This document shows positions 26,573 to 34,106 of a DNA stretch of 64,000 nucleotides, one piece after another; position 1 is the stretch's first letter; each line of letters begins with the position of its first letter. Made by a program: the position numbers and the translations under genes. The notes beneath the pieces were generated by a model that worked only from the letters and a program-made list of their open reading frames with translations, searched no databases and had not been told where the DNA came from. Origin of the DNA: Parasphingorhabdus halotolerans (GTDB lineage Bacteria > Pseudomonadota > Alphaproteobacteria > Sphingomonadales > Sphingomonadaceae); contig NZ_CP051217.1 in NCBI RefSeq assembly GCF_012516475.1, forward strand, positions 2,108,001 to 2,172,000, written 5' to 3'.

Positions 26573-27106
26573 TCAAAAATGGACATGATTCAAGTCAGAA
26601 TCATCCCAGCCTTTTAATATAGCATGACGCTGCATCGCTCTGCGCGCGATTCTGCGGGTCTCGCTATTGCGTCGCGCTGCTGACAGCGCCTGAGTTTTTG
26701 CCGGTCGCACAATCTCTGCATCATAGGCATCTGCTATAATAACGCCGGCCCGTTCGGGCAAAAAATCTGGCTGATCAAGCGGTGAAGCATCCAATTCAGG
26801 CGGCAGTGCCCAGTAGAAACGATCACAATAGTCCAGATATTCGCGCCATTTATTGTCGCCCAACAAATCACCTCGCGCGACCTTGATTTCGATGAGGATA
26901 ATCTGCCCCTTGGCGTCCAGTCCCATAAGGTCAGCCCTGCGATGATTGGGCAGGCTCATTTCCGGCATCAGCAATATGTCATGTCGATAGAATAGACGAG
27001 CGACTCCGCGCTCTACGGCCTTGGCACCAGACAAAATATCCTCAGAATCTATTTGTCCAGGTTGGGTTTGCTCTGTCAGATCAGGATTATTGCTATAAGC
27101 TGTCAT
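26573..27106 (-). CDS. mmcB: MmcB family DNA repair protein
   Basis: A 177-residue MmcB-type protein. Its PD-(D/E)XK nuclease-like core is visible as RRADLMGLDAKGQIILIEIKV, with D...EIK spaced as expected. The other conserved features are DNKWREYLDYCDRFYWALPPE and PERAGVIIADAYDAEIVRP. In Caulobacter mmcB belongs to the DNA damage/mutagenesis set; the precise activity is not known. It lies downstream of the cell wall hydrolase, behind a hairpin, and is probably its own unit. Confidence 0.85.
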   Translation of the reverse strand: MTAYSNNPDLTEQTQPGQIDSEDILSGAKAVERGVARLFYRHDILLMPEMSLPNHRRADLMGLDAKGQIILIEIKVARGDLLGDNKWREYLDYCDRFYWALPPELDASPLDQPDFLPERAGVIIADAYDAEIVRPAKTQALSAARRNSETRRIARRAMQRHAILKGWDDSDLNHVHF

Positions 27107-27140
27107 TCTCGATCGTTAGAACATAAAAAGAACAAAATAA

Positions 27141-27160
27141 AGGCCCCCGATTGGGAGCCT
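27141..27160 (-). terminator. Hairpin terminator after the cell wall hydrolase gene
   Basis: AGGCCCCCGA and TTGGGAGCCT form a stem of 7 pairs with one mismatch. Read on the minus strand it is followed by TTTATTTTG, as a Rho-independent terminator should be. It lies 26 bp beyond the stop of the hydrolase gene and before the mmcB start. Confidence 0.5.
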
Positions 27161-27185
27161 CTATAAATTTCCATTGTCATCTGCT

Positions 27186-27908
27186 TCAGCGATAAAAAAT
27201 ATGATTGTCGATGGTTGCAATCCTCTGGAGGCGCCAGCCCGGAGATACATAGCGGGCGTGAAAAAACAAAGCGCCTTCAACTTTGCTGTCCCAAGCGTCA
27301 TTCATTGCAATCTTCGCGATCGCAACCGCATTGCGCCAATGTCGATGTCCGGTATTGATGCGCGGCATCTTGCCACCGCGAACAAACGAAAACTGGCTAC
27401 GCTGGTATACGACGCCACAGATGCTGTCTGGAAACCGAGAGGACTCGGCGCGAGCCATAACGACGCGGGCAACAGCCAATTGGCCTGCCAACGTCTCGCC
27501 TTTGGATTCGAAATATACCGTACCTGCCAAACACTGCATTTCGTCGCTAAGGGGGCCGTCAATCGACTGTTGGCTTACCAGTTCTTGCAATGATGATGCA
27601 TCGCTGTTGTTGAAATCAGCATCTTGCTCAGCAGCAGCTGCCTCTTCTGCCCGTTTTTCATTAGCGAGCCGGTCAGCTTCGATAACGTCCTGCGGAATTT
27701 CTGAAGAAACTTCTACAAAGTCAGCAAAAACCACTCTTTGGTCAACCGCTTCATCGCTTGTTTCCAGAAGCGACGGATCAATAACAATATCCGCCTCGGG
27801 AACCTCATCTGATGCTTCAAAAGCAAATGATGCATCGGTAACCGACAAAGCCGCAACTGTTGTAAGGGCAAGCGATAATGCGCTTGCTGCTTTAAAAACT
27901 GTGCTCAT
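27186..27908 (-). CDS. SleB-like cell wall hydrolase
   Basis: A 240-residue exported protein. The N-terminal signal (AASALSLALTTVAALS) is followed by a low-complexity acidic region (about 30-115). The hydrolase_2/SleB catalytic domain has the hallmarks CLAGTVYFESKGETLAGQ (catalytic Glu in YFES), GVVYQRSQFSFV and ALFFHARYVSPGW, to the end. It cleaves cortex or murein amidase/lytic sites in the SleB family; in Gram-negatives it is a cell-wall remodelling enzyme. No SD is evident. Followed by the hairpin at 27141-27160. Confidence 0.85.
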   Translation of the reverse strand: MSTVFKAASALSLALTTVAALSVTDASFAFEASDEVPEADIVIDPSLLETSDEAVDQRVVFADFVEVSSEIPQDVIEADRLANEKRAEEAAAAEQDADFNNSDASSLQELVSQQSIDGPLSDEMQCLAGTVYFESKGETLAGQLAVARVVMARAESSRFPDSICGVVYQRSQFSFVRGGKMPRINTGHRHWRNAVAIAKIAMNDAWDSKVEGALFFHARYVSPGWRLQRIATIDNHIFYR

Positions 27909-28096
27909 AAACCTGTTAATTTATGCGGTGAGTCCAGTGTCTGCAAAAGCAGATTTGAATAAGCCTAAAAACCAGCCAACGGCTTATCCCCGTTCCCCCG
28001 TCTGCGTGTTTACCACCTGTCCGAATGACATCCCCAGCGGCAACCTTCGCTTCAAAAGTTGACCGTCAGATATACTGCACTGCAACAAAGTCAAAC

Positions 28097-28435
28097 TTAC
28101 TGACCCATTTCAGCGATGAGCCGTTCAGCATCCGGGATATCCAGTTCAATTAACCAGATATCGGGGTCAAACTTGGTACGCCGCGCGAGATACTCATCCA
28201 AATTCTGTTGTTTTTCAATGTCTTGCGGCCAAATCTTCTGCCACATCGAAGACCCATCAAGCATTGGCATTTTCTCCAGGAGCCTAGGGTTTTCACCCTT
28301 TTCGACGCAGATGACAAGAATGGATCCCGAGATCCGATCGCCTTTGCGAATCACCGCACCAAACCCGCCCTCCTGATTCACTTTCTTGAGCAGCGCCGTT
28401 ATGAAGAACTCGCTCGATAGTCGGGGTTCAATCAC
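28097..28435 (-). CDS. DUF1491 family protein
   Basis: A 112-residue protein matching DUF1491: LSSEFFITALLKKVNQEGGF at the N-terminus, then GSILVICVEKG, and DEYLARRTKFDPDIWLIELD near the end. The open frame continues upstream, but GTG 28435, preceded by AAAAAGG about 9 bp upstream, gives the family's normal length and starts just before the conserved region. Function unknown; found widely in alphaproteobacteria. Follows the thioesterase gene by 34 bp. Confidence 0.8.
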   Translation of the reverse strand: MIEPRLSSEFFITALLKKVNQEGGFGAVIRKGDRISGSILVICVEKGENPRLLEKMPMLDGSSMWQKIWPQDIEKQQNLDEYLARRTKFDPDIWLIELDIPDAERLIAEMGQ

Positions 28436-28469
28436 AGGAATCGCCTTTTTCGCGCGGAAATGGCAATAT

Positions 28470-28949
28470 TCACGATCCGGTTTTATAGCCGGGGAGACCG
28501 GCCAGCGGGATATGCGAACGCATGAAAGTCCCGGTTCCCCGGGCAATCTCTTCACCTTGCGAATCAATCAGCCGCGAATCTGCTACGAAAACCCGTCGTT
28601 TACCGCTGACCCAGCGCCCTTCTGCCGTGACTTTTCCTGCCTTTAGCGGTCGTGTAAATAGCAGGTTAAAGGCGGTTGTTAGCAGAAAGCGGTCTGATAC
28701 CAGACTATTGGCTGCATAAAAGGCGGCGTCATCGAGCATTTTGAAATAGCTGGTGCCATGTACAGCGCCTGCAGCATGATAGTGGCGTTCATCGACTTCA
28801 AAAGTGATGCGGGCGTGGCCGCGCTCGGTAATTTTCAGCTTCGAATCAAACAGAGTGTTGATCGGCGCCTCTGCATAGAGCCGCTCCAGCGCATGGAAAT
28901 GCTCCATAGCACCATTCGACTCGCCTTCATTTTCTTGATTCATAGACAT
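28470..28949 (-). CDS. PaaI-type hotdog-fold thioesterase
   Basis: A 159-residue hotdog-fold protein with the PaaI/YiiD-like pattern HAAGAVHGTSYFKMLDDAAFYAA, where the conserved His-Gly and Asp align with the acyl-CoA thioesterase active site, then LFTRPLKAGKVTAEGRWVS. It hydrolyses acyl-CoA thioesters; the acyl group is unknown. Probably in an operon with ptsN upstream (9 bp) and DUF1491 downstream. Confidence 0.85.
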   Translation of the reverse strand: MSMNQENEGESNGAMEHFHALERLYAEAPINTLFDSKLKITERGHARITFEVDERHYHAAGAVHGTSYFKMLDDAAFYAANSLVSDRFLLTTAFNLLFTRPLKAGKVTAEGRWVSGKRRVFVADSRLIDSQGEEIARGTGTFMRSHIPLAGLPGYKTGS

Positions 28950-28958
28950 GATGAAAGT

Positions 28959-29435
28959 CTATGCCGCTTGTTGCGCGCGCTGACCAGACAGTAGGGCAAA
29001 AAGTGCGTCGACGGTGCTGGCGCCCCTTAGTTTTCCCATGAATTGGTCATTTCTCAGCAATCGCGATATTTCAGCAAGCGCCTTTAGATGCTTCGCACCA
29101 CTATTCTCCGGCGAAAGTAGGGCTAAGACTACGTCGACCGGTTTTCCATCATGTGCGGAAAATCCGATGGGCTTATTCCACCGGACGAAAACGCCCACAC
29201 ATTCATCAAGGTCAGGAATTTTGGCATGCGGTATCGCTGTTGCCCCACCAAATCCGGTTGAACCTAGCGCTTCTCGCGCCAGCAGACCGGCATAAATCTC
29301 TCCAGCATCCAGATCATATGCTGCGGCGGCCTGATCAGCAATTATCTTAACAACAGCCGGTTTAGATGGGGTGTTTGTACTATCCACATCATATAATATT
29401 GCATCAAAATCCAATCTGATGGACAAATTTGTCAT
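28959..29435 (-). CDS. ptsN: PTS IIA-Ntr-like regulatory protein
   Basis: A 158-residue EIIA-Ntr protein, the phosphate acceptor of the nitrogen-related phosphotransferase system. The phosphorylated histidine is in TAIPHAKIPDL, following GGA, at about residue 68. It continues with LALLSPENSGAKHLKALAEISRLLR and ends with the conserved helix. Located just downstream of hpf, as commonly seen (rpoN-hpf-ptsN), although rpoN is not here. A role in nitrogen/potassium and stress regulation is typical for the family. Confidence 0.85.
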   Translation of the reverse strand: MTNLSIRLDFDAILYDVDSTNTPSKPAVVKIIADQAAAAYDLDAGEIYAGLLAREALGSTGFGGATAIPHAKIPDLDECVGVFVRWNKPIGFSAHDGKPVDVVLALLSPENSGAKHLKALAEISRLLRNDQFMGKLRGASTVDALFALLSGQRAQQAA

Positions 29436-29593
29436 CTCATATCCTCAACTTATCAGCGGAACATCTAGCAATCTTCATACAACGAAAAGCAAGCCTCCGC
29501 CGTGCCGCAGATCACATATCGGTTTGGCCATGGAAGACCGAAACTGAAGGAGTTATTCGAAAGGTTCGCTAACAGATATTAGCCAATGTGATT

Positions 29594-30169
29594 TTATCCG
29601 CGTGGTTCGACCCATCCGATCGTTCCGTCGGAACGGCGATAAACCATATTATGCGCCCCCGTTCCAGCATTTTTAAACATCAAGGCACTGGTGTTGCGCA
29701 AATCCATCATCATGACCGCATTTGATACGCTAGCTACAGGAATATCTGTGCTGGTTTCAGCGATGATTGGCGGCGCATCGGATGTATCTTCAGCCTCGTC
29801 CTCCTCCTCGTCTCCACTATCAAATACACGATAAGCTGCCTCTTCCTGTTTGGCGGCATATTGGGCTTGAACATGGTGGTCGTTTAAGCGGCGCATATAG
29901 CGGCGAAGCTGCTTTTCAATCTTGTCGGCCGCTTGCTCAACGGCCTGGTGCGCATCGCCGGCTTCGGCATCGCTTTTTAGCATCAGTCCCTGCATTACAT
30001 GGGTAACAATATCGCATTTGAAATGGTTATGGGGTGCCTTGCTAAGTGTTGCGTGCGTGGAAATCGCCTTTGGAAAATACTTGTCGGCTATCGCGTTCAT
30101 CCGCTCTCCGACATGGGTTTGAAGTGCATCGCCGGTGTCTACTTGATGACCTGAAACACGAATTTCCAT
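29594..30169 (-). CDS. hpf: Ribosome hibernation promoting factor, long form
   Basis: A 191-residue long-form HPF. The N-terminal S30AE domain is MEIRVSGHQVDTGDALQTHV with DIVTHVMQGLMLKSDAEAGD, followed by DKIEKQLRRYMRRLNDHH. An acidic linker (DSGDEEEDEAEDTSD) leads to a C-terminal domain (ALMFKNAGTGAHNMVYRRSDGTIGWVEPRG) that dimerises hibernating ribosomes. Lies upstream of ptsN with a 158-bp gap and is likely transcribed on its own. Confidence 0.92.
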   Translation of the reverse strand: MEIRVSGHQVDTGDALQTHVGERMNAIADKYFPKAISTHATLSKAPHNHFKCDIVTHVMQGLMLKSDAEAGDAHQAVEQAADKIEKQLRRYMRRLNDHHVQAQYAAKQEEAAYRVFDSGDEEEDEAEDTSDAPPIIAETSTDIPVASVSNAVMMMDLRNTSALMFKNAGTGAHNMVYRRSDGTIGWVEPRG

Positions 30170-30220
30170 ATTTTATCTCCATTTTTTAGGTACGCACATT
30201 ACAAACTGAGTTAAGGTCGT

Positions 30221-30918
30221 TTAGGTTTTCGCCCAAAGGTTATCTTTGATACCGTCGACAAATGCAGAGTGACGTTCCAATTCTTCTGCACTCGCCTTGT
30301 GGGGGCGGGGGGAATGAACTCTTTGCGAAAGGCAGCTCGGTGGGAGGCCGCTCGTTCAGGCTCTACTTGATCAGCTTTTTTGTCATCGGCAAGTCCGAGG
30401 CCAATTTGCCGACCGCCAGTTAACTCAATATAGAGCTGGGTGAGCAATTCAGCATCAAGCAGCGCACCATGTTTTAACCGGTGGCTGCGATCAATTCCAT
30501 AGCGAGAGCATAATGCATCCAGAGACAGTTTGGCGCCCGGGTGCTTGGATTTCGCAATTGCGAGTGTATCGACCATACGGAATTGCGAAATTTCCGTATG
30601 ACCGCAAAGCCGCAATTCTGCGTTCAGGAAATTAAAGTCGAACTGGGCGTTGTGCGCAACCAGATTGGCGTCACCCAGGAAATCAACCAGCTCTGCTGCG
30701 CCATCGGCAAAGAGCTTTTTGTCCGACAGAAAAATATCACTTAGGCCATGCACTTCCTCTGCGGCTTTGGGCATCGGGCATTGCGGATTATAGTAGCAAT
30801 GAAAAGTCCGTCCGGTTTCAACGCGATCGACCATTTCAATACAGCCGATTTCGACCATCCGGTCACCATTTTGAGGATCAAAACCGGTAGTTTCTGTGTC
30901 GAAAATTATTTCCCGCAT
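30221..30918 (-). CDS. dnaQ: DNA polymerase III epsilon subunit, C-terminus frameshifted as sequenced
   Basis: The proofreading 3'-5' exonuclease of the replicative polymerase. The exonuclease motifs are intact: FDTETTGFDP (ExoI, D7/E9), LVAHNAQFDFNFLNAE (ExoII) and HGALLDAELLTQLYIEL (ExoIII). The reading frame as sequenced ends with an unlikely tail (VQKNWNVTLHLSTVSK). One base added to the G/C runs at 30301-30312 gives IPPRPHKASAEELERHSAFV and then DGIKDNLWAKT, the tail expected of alphaproteobacterial DnaQ, ending at 30221 and totalling about 232 residues. Belongs to the origin-proximal order dnaQ-coaE-aroE-maf-ppsR; 27 bp after coaE. Confidence 0.9.
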
Positions 30919-30945
30919 AACGCCAATATCGGACCGAAATTTCCG

Positions 30946-31545
30946 TTACGCAAGGCTTGCTTTCAATTTTTGCACAAGATTTTGCACCTGCTGTCGTGTT
31001 TCATCCAAAGTCATCGACGTATCAATCACCGAATCTGCCTTTTTGCGCTTTTCCGCGTCGGGCATCTGCAGGCCTTTGATCTTCTCAAATTTTTTCACCG
31101 TCATTCCCGGTCGCGCCAAAACGCGAGCCTCTTGGTCTTCTTTTGTAGCCGAGACGACTACGATATGGTCAACGCCCACAGCGCCTGATTTTTCGAATAA
31201 AAGCGGTATATCAAAGAGGACTAATGGTTCATTTCGATGGTCCTCGAAAAACTTCATACGCATGACACCGACGGCGGGATGAATTAGCGTTTCCAAACGC
31301 TTCAGGGCTTCAGGATCACCCAAAACCCGCGCTCCGAGTTTTTGCCGGTCCACACCCTGCGCTCCCGTTGTTCCCGGAAACAGAGCTTCAATCTCATCAA
31401 CCAGCACGCCTCCTGGTCCTTGCAAAATATGCACCGCAGCATCAGCATCAAATAGCGGCACGCCTTCATCAACAAACATTTGGGCAACGGTAGATTTTCC
31501 CATCCCGATGGAGCCTGTGAGACCAATAATCAGCGGTTTGTTCAT
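30946..31545 (-). CDS. coaE: Dephospho-CoA kinase
   Basis: A 199-residue P-loop kinase catalysing the last step of coenzyme A synthesis. Walker A is GLTGSIGMGKSTVAQM at the N-terminus; VPLFDADAAVHIL is the substrate-binding region, followed by LVLFDIPLLFEK and VVVSATKEDQEARVL. Length normal. Its ATG overlaps the TGA of aroE by four bases, so the two are coupled. Confidence 0.93.
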   Translation of the reverse strand: MNKPLIIGLTGSIGMGKSTVAQMFVDEGVPLFDADAAVHILQGPGGVLVDEIEALFPGTTGAQGVDRQKLGARVLGDPEALKRLETLIHPAVGVMRMKFFEDHRNEPLVLFDIPLLFEKSGAVGVDHIVVVSATKEDQEARVLARPGMTVKKFEKIKGLQMPDAEKRKKADSVIDTSMTLDETRQQVQNLVQKLKASLA

Positions 31546-32360
31546 ACCAGCAGCAACTTTCGGAGCTCGTCATCATGCTCGAGCGGCGGTGCTTTGCCAA
31601 AAAATATTTCAAAGGCCAAAGCCGCTTGGCCAATCAACATCGCCAAGCCATCAACCGTTTCTAGATTACGCTTTTTTGCCGCTTTTAAAAGACGGGTATC
31701 GAGCGGTGAATAGACCAGATCATACACAACGGCATCATCCAGCAGCATACTCAGATCAATATTCAGCTCATCTTGTCCTGCCATGCCAAGCGCGCTGGCA
31801 TTGACTAGCAGCTTGGCATGGGGAAGCGTTGCGCCATGCTCTAGCGCTTGTCCTTTAAGTCCAAAATGCGCGAGAAGAACTGATGCTTTCAACGCGTTGC
31901 GGTTGACGACGGTCACGAGCCCCACGTGTATTTTGGATAGTGCAAACAGTACGGCGCGCGCTGCGCCTCCTGCACCAATCACAATAACATCTTGACCAGC
32001 CAGTTCCATATCTGCGATCGGAGCAAAAAACCCACCGGCATCGGTATTGGTGCCGAAAAGTGCATTTTGCTCGTCACGGGCAATCGTGTTCATCGCACCT
32101 ATTGAGTGGCGAACCTTCCCCGGATCGGCGACATGATCCATCACCATTTGCTTATGGGGCATAGTCACGTTGCAACCCCGCCAGTTTTTGTCGCCCCGGC
32201 GGTTCGCAATATAATCTTTCAGGCCATCTGATGTTATATGACAAGCGCGATAATCTGCATTAATATCCAGTTTTTCCAGCCAAAATTTATGGATAATCGG
32301 GGATTTGCTTTGTGCAATCGGGTCGCCAATAACCTCAGCATAGGGCAATGCATTGCTCAT
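31542..32360 (-). CDS. aroE: Shikimate dehydrogenase
   Basis: A 272-residue NADP-dependent dehydrogenase of aromatic amino-acid synthesis. SKSPIIHKFWLEK binds shikimate, NVTMPHKQ carries the catalytic lysine, and GAGGAARAVLFALSK is the nucleotide-binding glycine motif. DLVYSPLDTRLLKAAKKR also appears. The 4-bp ATGA overlaps with maf upstream and coaE downstream show tight coupling. The gene order matches the left side of the Caulobacter and Rickettsia origin region. Confidence 0.95.
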   Translation of the reverse strand: MSNALPYAEVIGDPIAQSKSPIIHKFWLEKLDINADYRACHITSDGLKDYIANRRGDKNWRGCNVTMPHKQMVMDHVADPGKVRHSIGAMNTIARDEQNALFGTNTDAGGFFAPIADMELAGQDVIVIGAGGAARAVLFALSKIHVGLVTVVNRNALKASVLLAHFGLKGQALEHGATLPHAKLLVNASALGMAGQDELNIDLSMLLDDAVVYDLVYSPLDTRLLKAAKKRNLETVDGLAMLIGQAALAFEIFFGKAPPLEHDDELRKLLLV

Positions 32361-32962
32361 GAAGGCAGCACTCCTCGAATCCGCAAAAAGTCTAGCAAAT
32401 GAAGCAGCGGTAAGCCCATAATCGTAAACTGGCTGCCACTTAAATCAGAAAATAGCTGCGCGCCCCGACCCTCGATTTTATAGCATCCCACGCAATATTG
32501 GATATTGCTCCATTCCATCTCGACATATTCATCTATAAACGCATCACTTAGAGCCCGCATCGTGAGCGTTGCAACATCGACATGCCGCCAGACCGGAGAG
32601 CCTTGATCAGAAATGACCGCAGCGCTGAATAATATATGCTTCTTCCCGGAGAGAAGCCGCAAATGTGCTTTCGCGTCGTCCTTATCTGCCGGTTTGCCGA
32701 GCATTTGGCCATCTTCCATTGCCAAGACCTGATCCGCACCCAAAACCAGGGCGGGTCCAAGCCGGCGCGACAATTTAACGGATTTTGCTTCTGCCAGTGC
32801 GTCAGCAAGATTGCGGGCGCTAATACCTTCTGCGAGTAGACCCTCTTTGAGCGCTTCCTCGTCGACATTGGGCGCAAGCGCCTCAAAGGTAATACCTGCT
32901 GCTTTCAGCATGGCACTCCGCGCTTTGCTTTTGGACGCGAGAACCAGCATCGGTTCACTCAT
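32357..32962 (-). CDS. maf: Maf-family nucleotide pyrophosphatase
   Basis: A 201-residue Maf/YhdE-type pyrophosphatase hydrolysing non-canonical or canonical nucleoside triphosphates. LASKSKARSAMLKAAGI is the N-terminal signature, then APNVDEEALKEG, LVLGADQVLAMEDGQMLGKP (catalytic acid region) and the C-terminal YKIEGRGAQLF. Which sub-branch (dTTP/UTP or m7GTP) cannot be assigned with confidence. Overlaps ppsR upstream and aroE downstream by four bases each. Confidence 0.9.
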   Translation of the reverse strand: MSEPMLVLASKSKARSAMLKAAGITFEALAPNVDEEALKEGLLAEGISARNLADALAEAKSVKLSRRLGPALVLGADQVLAMEDGQMLGKPADKDDAKAHLRLLSGKKHILFSAAVISDQGSPVWRHVDVATLTMRALSDAFIDEYVEMEWSNIQYCVGCYKIEGRGAQLFSDLSGSQFTIMGLPLLHLLDFLRIRGVLPS

Positions 32963-33804
32963 CCGCTCTCGCCTTGATCAACTGCGGCCTGCGCACCCAG
33001 ATGCCGCTCATTATAGAAATTTATGATGGCAGCAGCCGATTCTTCAATCGACCGCCGGGTAACATCTATAACCGGCCAGCCGTTGTCAGCAAACATCCGC
33101 CGTGCATATTGAGTTTCGCGTTTCACTGCCCCTTCATCAACATAGTCCGTTTCCGGTGCCTGATTGAGCGATAATAAACGGTTTCTGCGGACCTGTACCA
33201 ACCGACTTGCTCCGGTTATCAACCCAACCACCAAGGGGTTCTTGAGATGAAATAACGCGTCCGGCGGTGGCGATTCCGGTACGATAGGCATGTTTGCCGT
33301 TTTATAACCGCGGTTAGCCAGATAGATCGACGTTGGCGTTTTTGATGTTCTGGAAACCCCGGCCAGAACAATGTCAGCTTCTTCCCAATTTTCCCAACCA
33401 ATGCCGTCATCATGCGCAATGGTGAACTGGATCGCCTCCACCCTTTCAAAATAAGCGGCGTCCAATATGTGCTGGCGACCCGGCCTAGCTTTGGCTTCCT
33501 GGCCCAACATATTGGAAAGCGCATCGGTGACGGTATCAAGTGCTGCTACTGTTGGTAGCCCCAAGTGGCGGCATTCCCGTTCCAGCCGCTGGCGGATATC
33601 GCGGTTGACCAGTGTAAAAATAACCAGCCCCGGGTTATCGGCGACTTCGCTCAATATCCGGTTCAAATGCGTTTCCGAACGTACCATTGGCCAGAAATGC
33701 TTGATTATCTCGACACCATCAAATTGCGCGAGCGCGGCTTTGGCAATATTTTCGAGCGTCTCGCCGGTGGAGTCTGATAGCATGTGAAGATGAAGACGAT
33801 TCAT
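32959..33804 (-). CDS. ppsR: Pyruvate, phosphate dikinase/PEP synthase regulatory protein (DUF299)
   Basis: A 281-residue bifunctional kinase/pyrophosphorylase that switches pyruvate phosphate dikinase or PEP synthase on and off. HMLSDSTGETLENIAKAAL is the N-terminal signature, and the P-loop-like GVSRTSKTPTSIYLANRG sits mid-protein. I recall RP001, the gene on the left of the alphaproteobacterial origin, as this family; it is the first gene left of the origin here. Starts at 33804 and reads leftward, divergent from hemE. Leads the coupled operon ppsR-maf-aroE-coaE. Exact target enzyme unknown. Confidence 0.93.
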   Translation of the reverse strand: MNRLHLHMLSDSTGETLENIAKAALAQFDGVEIIKHFWPMVRSETHLNRILSEVADNPGLVIFTLVNRDIRQRLERECRHLGLPTVAALDTVTDALSNMLGQEAKARPGRQHILDAAYFERVEAIQFTIAHDDGIGWENWEEADIVLAGVSRTSKTPTSIYLANRGYKTANMPIVPESPPPDALFHLKNPLVVGLITGASRLVQVRRNRLLSLNQAPETDYVDEGAVKRETQYARRMFADNGWPVIDVTRRSIEESAAAIINFYNERHLGAQAAVDQGESG

Positions 33805-33896
33805 AGCTTATAGCTTTGTGATTTCAGCGGGGATAAAGCAAGGGATGAAAATGGGGATAAAACACCTCTATACTTGTGTCCCCGACATCCGTTATT

Positions 33897-33947
33897 TTAC
33901 CCACAGCCCACCAACATTGATAGTTTTTCTCCACAATCTGTGGATAG
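33897..33947. promoter_or_regulatory. DnaA-box cluster in the origin
   Basis: TTACCCACA (33897-33905) and TTCTCCACA (33927-33935) on the plus strand and CTATCCACA (33939-33947) on the minus strand each differ by one base from TTATCCACA. The last two face each other as TCCACA-atc-TGTGGA, a perfect 6-bp inverted repeat. Confidence 0.65.
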
Positions 33948-33970
33948 CGGGGATGAAAAACGGGACTCGG

Positions 33971-33986
33971 TAAATTTTCCGTTAAC
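33971..33986 (+). promoter_or_regulatory. CtrA-binding-like site in the origin
   Basis: TAAA-ttttccg-TTAAC differs at one base from the CtrA consensus TTAA-N7-TTAAC. In Caulobacter, CtrA bound in the origin blocks replication. Single imperfect match, so binding is unproven. Confidence 0.35.
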
Positions 33987-34106
33987 ACTGATCTGTCAAT
34001 CTGTTTGTAATATCGGCGCTGCCCGTTTACTCCATTTTCCACGGCCTATCATCAACAACAAGATTCTAAAATTTACTTATATATTATATTGGACCCACCT
34101 TACTTC

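Larger units (their letters stand above)
33805..34106. other. oriC: Probable chromosomal replication origin (oriC)
   Basis: The 302-bp gap between ppsR (leftward) and hemE (rightward) corresponds to the place where Caulobacter Cori and the Rickettsia origin lie. It contains DnaA-box-like sites at 33897-33905, 33927-33935 and 33939-33947 (each one mismatch from TTATCCACA) and a weaker one at 34035-34043. It also has repeats GGGGATAAA at 33829 and 33853 with GGGGATGAAA at 33949, a CtrA-like site at 33971-33986, GANTC sites at 33964 and 34062, and an AT-rich stretch at about 34050-34092 that could unwind. Genes diverge from it for several kilobases on both sides. Confidence 0.8.
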
